A stretch of 64,000 nt of DNA from NCBI GenBank assembly GCA_964580215.1, contig CAZOJT010000003.1, forward strand, positions 1 through 64,000, given 5' to 3'. The first letter of the stretch is position 1, and each line of letters opens with the position of its first letter. The translations under genes and the position numbers were made by a program. Shown piece by piece: positions 59,416 through 64,000 of this stretch. The notes beneath the pieces are model-generated. The model was given only the letters and a program-made list of their open reading frames with translations, had not been told where the DNA came from and searched no databases. The DNA is from SM23-73-3 sp964580215. Its GTDB lineage: Bacteria; Zixibacteria; MSB-5A5; SM1-73.

Positions 59416-60081
59416 ATGAGTCCTCATAGGATTACCAAAAAGGAGATGAAGCAGGACAAATTTGTCACCTCCTCTCTGAAGATAAGTGAATGGATACAGA
59501 AACACTTAAATGAGGTGCTTGTGGGGGCAGGAGGTGTAATTTTAGTTGCGGTGATATTGTTCTTTATCCTCTCCTCTCAAGCTAAAAGGGAACGAAAGGC
59601 ATCTGAGCTTCTGGGAAGGGCAAATCTGGAGCTTCAGGCCGGGAACATTGGACAAGCGGTGACTGATCTTCAAATGGTGGTGAACAAGTATGGTAGTACG
59701 AAAAGAGCGGGACAAGCATCGTTCCTTTTGGCCTCCGCATATTTCTATGCTAAGGATTATGTTCAGGCGCAGTCCACGTTTGAGAAATACCTGAAGAAAT
59801 ATAAAAAGGATCATTTGCTTGCCGCATCAGCTCAGGCGGGGATCGCAGATTGCCACATGCAGAGGGGTAACTTTATCCAGGCGGGAGAGAACTTTGCAAA
59901 AGCGGCTTCTTTAAGTTCCCAAAGTTTTCTGGCACCTCAATATCTTCTCCAGGCGGCTTCTGCTTATCTCAAAGCCAATCAAAAGGACAAAGCCAAGGAG
60001 ATGTTGAACAGATTGATAGAAGAGCATCCTGATTCACCGGAGGTCCAGAGAGCAAAGATACAACTGGCGGAAAACCTTTGA
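59416..60081 (+). CDS. Membrane-anchored TPR protein, YfgM-like
   Basis: A 221-residue protein: a short cytoplasmic N-terminus, one span (EVLVGAGGVILVAVILFFIL), then four to five TPR-like repeats (ASELLGRANLELQAGNIGQA, AGQASFLLASAYFYAKDYVQ, AASAYLKANQKDKAKEMLNR) exposed to the periplasm. The layout matches YfgM, an ancillary Sec translocon/chaperone-network protein; a generic outer-membrane assembly TPR is the alternative. It overlaps the GH57 gene by 4 bases. Confidence 0.75.
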   Translation: MSPHRITKKEMKQDKFVTSSLKISEWIQKHLNEVLVGAGGVILVAVILFFILSSQAKRERKASELLGRANLELQAGNIGQAVTDLQMVVNKYGSTKRAGQASFLLASAYFYAKDYVQAQSTFEKYLKKYKKDHLLAASAQAGIADCHMQRGNFIQAGENFAKAASLSSQSFLAPQYLLQAASAYLKANQKDKAKEMLNRLIEEHPDSPEVQRAKIQLAENL

Positions 60082-62342
60082 TAGAAATTCGCATGACCGC
60101 AAGAAAGGAAGTTTCTTCTAAAACATCTGAGAACCAAGGGGGTAGAAATTCCTCTCCACTGTCGATAGCTTTCCTGTGGCACATGCACCAGCCATATTAC
60201 AAGGATGCGAAGACCGGCCAGTATCAAATGCCCTGGGTGCGCCTGCATGGTATTAAGGATTACTATGACATGGTGGCGGTGTTAGATCAGTTCCCGCAAA
60301 TTCGCTCAACCTTCAATCTGGTTCCCTCTTTAATCGAACAGATTCAGGATTATGCGCAAAACGAAGTCTACGATGAGCATCTGCTTCTGACTGAAAGACC
60401 CGCCAAAGATCTAACCGATGCGGAGAAGGAGAAGATACTTTCCGGCTTCTTTAACTGTAATTTCCAAACCATGATCTATCCTTATCCCCGCTTCTATCAA
60501 CTCTTCGAGAAAAGGGGAGAGGATCCGCAAAAGGTGAAATCAAAAGTCCGTAATTTTGACGTGCAGGATTTTCTGGACTTGCAAGTCTGGTCCAATCTGG
60601 TGTGGATAGATCCAATTTTTAAAACAGATCCTCTCATCTCTTCCTTGCTCAAAAAGGGGAGAGGTTTTACTGAAGAAGAGAAGAGGAAGCTGATCCTCAA
60701 GCAAAGGAAGATTCTGGGAAAGACCCTTCCTAAATATAAGGAATTGCAAGATAAGGGACAGATTGAGATAACCTTTTCTCCCTATTTTCATCCCATTGCA
60801 CCCTTGATCTGTGACACCACCATAGCCCAATTTGCCCTTCCCCATATTCAGTTGCCTCAAGAGAGATTTTCTCATCCGGAAGACGTGGAAGCTCAGATCG
60901 ATCGAGGTATCAAATTGTATGAGAAAACCTTTGGCAGAAAACCTAAGGGAATGTGGCCCTCAGAAGGAAGCGTAAGCGAGCAAATCCTTCCTTTGGTAAC
61001 AAAGTTCGGGGTGAAATGGATAGCCACCGATGAGGAGATTTTATTTCATAGTCTTAGGATGAAGAAGAGAGGAGAGATCAGGGCTTATCCAAAAGATCCT
61101 AATCTCCTTTACAATCCTTATAAGATAGCTGTGGAAAACAAAGAACTTTTCATACTATTTCGAGACCATACGCTTTCCGATCTCATAGGATTTGTTTACT
61201 CCAGTTGGGATGCAGAAGAAGCCGTCGATGATTTTGTCAAACGATTACACAAAATAAGGGACATGATCCCTGAAGACAATCTGCCCAACTCTGTTGTCCC
61301 CATCATCCTGGATGGGGAGAATTGTTGGGAATACTACAAAAACGATGGGCACGATTTTTTGTCCACACTTTACACCAGGCTTTCTGAGGACAGACTACTT
61401 CGCACTACCACCATAAATGACTTTCTGCAAAAATCGAGCCAACCCCAAAGGCTTTCTCATCTGTTTGCCGGTTCATGGATAAACCATAATTTCAGAATAT
61501 GGATCGGGCATCCGGAGGATAACTTAGCCTGGGATTTGCTGAAAAAGACCCGGGATGCTTTAGTTGAATTTGAAAAGATGAGAGAAAAAAACTCTGAGAC
61601 AGAAGAAATTCTAAAAAAGGCATGGAAAGAAATTTACATTGCTGAAGGAAGTGATTGGAATTGGTGGTATGGGGATGAACATCAGAGTTCGGGCACAGAG
61701 GAGTTTGACAGAATCTTCAGGTCACATCTGCTTTACGTTTATGAGTTGATCAATCAAGAGCCCCCGGAGGAGCTTTATCAACCCATCAAGTCTAAGTTTG
61801 TTTCTACTTATTTTCTCCCACCCACCGGCTACCTAAAGCCGACAATTGATGGGAAGAGGACCCATTATTATGAATGGCAACAGGCAGGATTTTTTGACCC
61901 TCGCAAGGCGGGAGGGACAATGCACCAGGTCTCCTCGTTGGTTACAGGTATTTACTTTGGTTCGGATGAAAGTAAAATTTATTTTAGAGTGGATACCACA
62001 ATATTTAGAGAAAAGTTTGACCAAGAAGGATATGAGTTTACCTTCGAACTTTTGGAACCTTCCAGATATAAGATCTCTCTGAAAGATGGAAAAGCGATCC
62101 TTTTTCAACGAATAAATGAAAACGAATGGAGATTGATTTCCTCTGAGTTAGAGTTTTCCTTTTTAAAGATAATGGAGGTGGCAGTGCCAATGAGTCTTCT
62201 GCAGTTTAAAGAAAAGAAGGAGATATGGTTTCGACTGATAGGGGAGAGGCAGAAAAAAGAAATAGAGAGATGGCCAGCTATGGATGTGATCAAATTCGAT
62301 CTGCCCAGTCAAAAGGGAACACCAATATTCTGGGAAGTGTAA
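60078..62342 (+). CDS. Glycoside hydrolase family 57 enzyme
   Basis: A 754-residue alpha-glucan-active enzyme. The GH57 domain starts at LSIAFLWHMHQPYY (about residue 28). The catalytic nucleophile is Glu296 (MWPSEGSVS) and the acid/base Asp412 (IILDGENCWEYY). A C-terminal domain of ~180 residues (THYYEWQQAGFFDPRKAGGT onward) resembles the beta-sandwich of amylopullulanase-like members. No signal peptide, so cytoplasmic; glycogen or maltodextrin metabolism is likely. The TTG start at 60078 overlaps the stop of the upstream gene (TTGA); an ATG at 60093 is the alternative. Confidence 0.9.
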   Translation: MIEIRMTARKEVSSKTSENQGGRNSSPLSIAFLWHMHQPYYKDAKTGQYQMPWVRLHGIKDYYDMVAVLDQFPQIRSTFNLVPSLIEQIQDYAQNEVYDEHLLLTERPAKDLTDAEKEKILSGFFNCNFQTMIYPYPRFYQLFEKRGEDPQKVKSKVRNFDVQDFLDLQVWSNLVWIDPIFKTDPLISSLLKKGRGFTEEEKRKLILKQRKILGKTLPKYKELQDKGQIEITFSPYFHPIAPLICDTTIAQFALPHIQLPQERFSHPEDVEAQIDRGIKLYEKTFGRKPKGMWPSEGSVSEQILPLVTKFGVKWIATDEEILFHSLRMKKRGEIRAYPKDPNLLYNPYKIAVENKELFILFRDHTLSDLIGFVYSSWDAEEAVDDFVKRLHKIRDMIPEDNLPNSVVPIILDGENCWEYYKNDGHDFLSTLYTRLSEDRLLRTTTINDFLQKSSQPQRLSHLFAGSWINHNFRIWIGHPEDNLAWDLLKKTRDALVEFEKMREKNSETEEILKKAWKEIYIAEGSDWNWWYGDEHQSSGTEEFDRIFRSHLLYVYELINQEPPEELYQPIKSKFVSTYFLPPTGYLKPTIDGKRTHYYEWQQAGFFDPRKAGGTMHQVSSLVTGIYFGSDESKIYFRVDTTIFREKFDQEGYEFTFELLEPSRYKISLKDGKAILFQRINENEWRLISSELEFSFLKIMEVAVPMSLLQFKEKKEIWFRLIGERQKKEIERWPAMDVIKFDLPSQKGTPIFWEV

Positions 62343-62377
62343 AGCTCATAAAGAAAAAAATATTATCAGGAGGAATA

Positions 62378-62767
62378 ATGTCTGAGCAAATTTTTGGCAC
62401 AGATGAAGGTGAAGAAAAAGCTAAAGAGACCGCACAACCAGAGACAGATGAGGAGGCAAAAAAGAAGATGATAGAGGAGGGGAAAGCCGCGGCTATCTTA
62501 GGCTATATTCCGTTTATGTGTTTTGTCCCCTTGGTCAAGATGAAGGACAATCCCTTTGCCCTCAGGCACGGTAAACAGGGATTGGTCCTGTTTATAATCG
62601 AGATCATAGCGGTGATCTTTCTTCTTCCCAAGATAAGTGATCTGGTCTGGGGCATGGTGCTAGTGCTTTGCTTGGCCTCAGCCGTGGCCGGGATAATCTT
62701 TGTACTTCAAGGACAGAACTGGAAGATTCCCTTCATCGGAGATTTGGCGGATAAGATTAAGATTTGA
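62378..62767 (+). CDS. Small membrane protein, DUF4870/Tic20-like
   Basis: A 129-residue protein with an acidic N-terminal tail (~45 residues) and three hydrophobic segments: AAILGYIPFMCFVPLV, GLVLFIIEIIAVIFLLP and GMVLVLCLASAVAGIIFVL. NPFALRHGKQGLVLFI between the first two is the signature seen in DUF4870-type proteins. Function unknown. AGGAGG is 4 bases before the ATG. It follows the GH57 gene by 35 bases and may be cotranscribed. Confidence 0.75.
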   Translation: MSEQIFGTDEGEEKAKETAQPETDEEAKKKMIEEGKAAAILGYIPFMCFVPLVKMKDNPFALRHGKQGLVLFIIEIIAVIFLLPKISDLVWGMVLVLCLASAVAGIIFVLQGQNWKIPFIGDLADKIKI

Positions 62768-62860
62768 GACTTGAGATTTGAGGCTGGAGAGTTTTGTTTC
62801 ATCGGGACTTTGTCCTTCAGGATCTTGAGATAGTCCCGATGCACAATAACAAGGTCGGGA

Positions 62861-62972
62861 GATTCTTTCTTAACTATTGATATAAAGACCCCAGTTTCCG
62901 GGTAAGCTGGGCATCTTGCCCAGCGAATAAAGATGGATTATTCTTGATGCGGGGCGAGACGCCCCGCCTACC
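62861..62972. repeat. REP-like element A (no transposase)
   Basis: The core 62901-62972 has a left hairpin GCTGGGCA/TGCCCAGC and a right hairpin GCGGGGC/GCCCCGC, bounded by GGTA and TACC. The preceding ~40 bases (TAACTATTGATATAAAGACC) are also shared with element C at 63629-63742. Confidence 0.8.
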
Positions 62973-63017
62973 CAGACATTATTTAATTATTTGAGTAGGC
63001 TGGACAATCTTACTAAT

Positions 63018-63532
63018 GGTAAGCTGGGCATCTTGCCCAGCGAATAAAATAGTGAAGAAGCTAAAGCACATAAACTTAGAAGGCTATGCATACTTTGTAA
63101 CCACAAACATCTACCACAGGCAGAAAATATTTTCAAATTCCCCAATTGCGGATATAGTTTTATCCGCTTTGTTTTTTCTAAGGGATAAAGGTTACTATCG
63201 TCTTTATAGCTTTGTGATTATGCCTGAACATTTGCACCTTATTATTCTTCCGCAAAACAAAAAGACTGTCTCACAAATTATGCATAGCCTAAAAAGCTAT
63301 ACCGCGAAAAAGATCAACAATCTTTTGGGACGGAGTGAAAAAATATGGCAGGCTGGATTTTATGAAAGGATAATAAGAAACCAAGATGATTTAAGAGAAA
63401 AGGCAATCTACATAGAGAATAATCCCGTTCGCAAAAAATTGGCAGAGGAACCTGAGAAATATTTTTACAGCTCTGCTCATAACAGAGAGAGAATGGATTA
63501 TTTTTAATGCGGGGCGAGACGCCCCGCCTACC
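63018..63532 (+). mobile_element. RAYT gene inside a REP-like unit (element B)
   Basis: The left hairpin (63023-63041) and right hairpin (63509-63527) are the same as in elements A and C, but a transposase gene occupies the space between them. The arrangement is that of a full-length single-strand-type element with two transposase-free derivatives beside it. Confidence 0.8.
63052..63507 (+). CDS. REP-associated tyrosine transposase (RAYT, IS200-like HUH endonuclease)
   Basis: A 151-residue single-strand DNA transposase of the Y1 type. The HUH motif is MPEHLHLIILP; the nucleophile Tyr is probably the one in EKAIYIENNPVRKKL; ERIIRNQDDLREK is the usual helix before it. The GTG at 63052 is chosen because the ATG at 63016 would make the REP hairpin coding. 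It cuts and rejoins DNA next to its cognate hairpins, here present on both sides. The stop lies directly before the right hairpin. Confidence 0.88.
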   Translation: MKKLKHINLEGYAYFVTTNIYHRQKIFSNSPIADIVLSALFFLRDKGYYRLYSFVIMPEHLHLIILPQNKKTVSQIMHSLKSYTAKKINNLLGRSEKIWQAGFYERIIRNQDDLREKAIYIENNPVRKKLAEEPEKYFYSSAHNRERMDYF

Positions 63533-63628
63533 GAGCTTAGAGCCACTGGTCTATACCGAGGAAGAGTCTACCAGAATGAAGAAAGAAAAGCGTCCGTTCA
63601 TCCAGGGAATTTTGAAAACCGGTTAAAA

Positions 63629-63742
63629 GATTCTTCTTTAACTATTGACATAAAGACCTAGCCTCCAGGTAGGCTGGGCATCCTGCCCAGCGAACGAAAC
63701 AGATAGATTATTTTTAATGCGGGGCGAGACGCCCCGCCTACC
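63629..63742. repeat. REP-like element C (no transposase)
   Basis: The same two hairpins as element A (core 63668-63742), with GATAGATTATTTTTAATGCG between them as at the 3' end of element B. The upstream ~40 bases match element A. Confidence 0.8.
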
Positions 63743-63960
63743 TTATAACGTTACCCTTAGCCTTGAGAAGGTGCTGAACCTTAGCGAAGAAACTCCGGAT
63801 CCGACCACAATCTTGTAGCTGTTTCAAGGTAATGAGCGTAGTCGCTTCAGAAGGTGCTGAACCTTAGCGAAGAAACTCCAGATTCGATCATGCTTGATCC
63901 TTATAACCTCACCCCTAGCCTTCAGAAGGTGCTGAACCGCTTCTTCATAATATACTCTTG
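63743..63960. repeat. Three spaced direct repeats
   Basis: AGAAGGTGCTGAACC occurs at 63766, 63849 and 63924 (spacings 83 and 75). The first two extend through TTAGCGAAGAAACTCC; the first and third share TTATAAC...ACCC.TAGCCTT upstream. No gene is seen after 63532. Confidence 0.7.
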
Positions 63961-64000
63961 AGCCGACAATTTTATCATGCCATGTCTGTCTCTCTTTATC

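Noticed and set aside
62800..62841. CATCGGGACT/AGTCCCGATG inverted repeat as a terminator
   Set aside because: The 22-base loop and lack of a T-run make termination unlikely; it is probably another dispersed palindrome.

Overview
This 64 kb window comes from a diderm (Gram-negative) bacterium of moderate GC. The outer-membrane genes (bamA, skp, lpxD, two PorV/FadL-like barrels), the GWxTD lipoprotein, the lipobox-bearing S9 peptidase and the multihaem cytochrome/MtrB-type porin pair suggest an uncultured FCB-group lineage of the Zixibacteria type. That placement is inference; there is no rRNA gene to test it. The genome uses selenocysteine: the catalytic subunit of a formate dehydrogenase reads through an in-frame TGA that is followed by a hairpin. 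TGA also ends many other genes here, so it is not globally reassigned.

Layout. 1-1.35 kb: an intact ISL3-family insertion sequence. 1.4-5.8 kb: an outer-membrane protein, then an ECF sigma / zinc-finger anti-sigma / HtrA-like envelope-stress operon whose HtrA has lost two of its three catalytic residues. 5.9-10.4 kb: a tRNA-Asn locus with degenerate tRNA copies, then an accessory island holding a two-gene type II Thoeris-like defence operon (TIR plus membrane-macro protein). 10.8-19 kb: trehalose synthesis by two routes (OtsA-OtsB fusion and TreT), a MntA/HepT toxin-antitoxin pair, an S9 peptidase, an AbiJ-type protein and a flavin reductase. 19.5-31.4 kb: housekeeping genes (tgt, yajC, def, fmt, DUF116, rng, rplU, bamA, skp, lpxD, thioredoxin, OsmC).

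31.6-38 kb: a lipoprotein with a caspase-like His/Cys pair, ComEC with a degenerate nuclease domain, and a TauE-like exporter. 38-42.8 kb: a probable extracellular electron-transfer module made of a type IV pilin, a decahaem cytochrome and an MtrB/PioB-type porin. Both the pilin and the porin frames are cut by an in-frame TGA, and the one in the porin is followed by a hairpin placed like a bacterial SECIS element. This is the most unusual signal in the window. 43-47.4 kb: a GWxTD lipoprotein and two tandem serpins. 48.5-56.6 kb: formate dehydrogenase with its maturation genes (fdhE, dihaem cytochrome, Sec-containing fdhA, fdhB, a membrane protein, fdhD, mobB). 57-62.8 kb: a second FadL/PorV-like barrel, a TPR membrane protein, a GH57 enzyme and a small membrane protein. 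62.8-64 kb: a RAYT transposase embedded in its own REP-like repeat, plus other direct repeats.

Formate oxidation in the periplasm would feed electrons to c-type cytochromes, and the decahaem/porin conduit could carry electrons across the outer membrane, so these two regions may be functionally linked (inference). Intergenic space is crowded with small dispersed palindromes, MITE-like elements and nested repeats.
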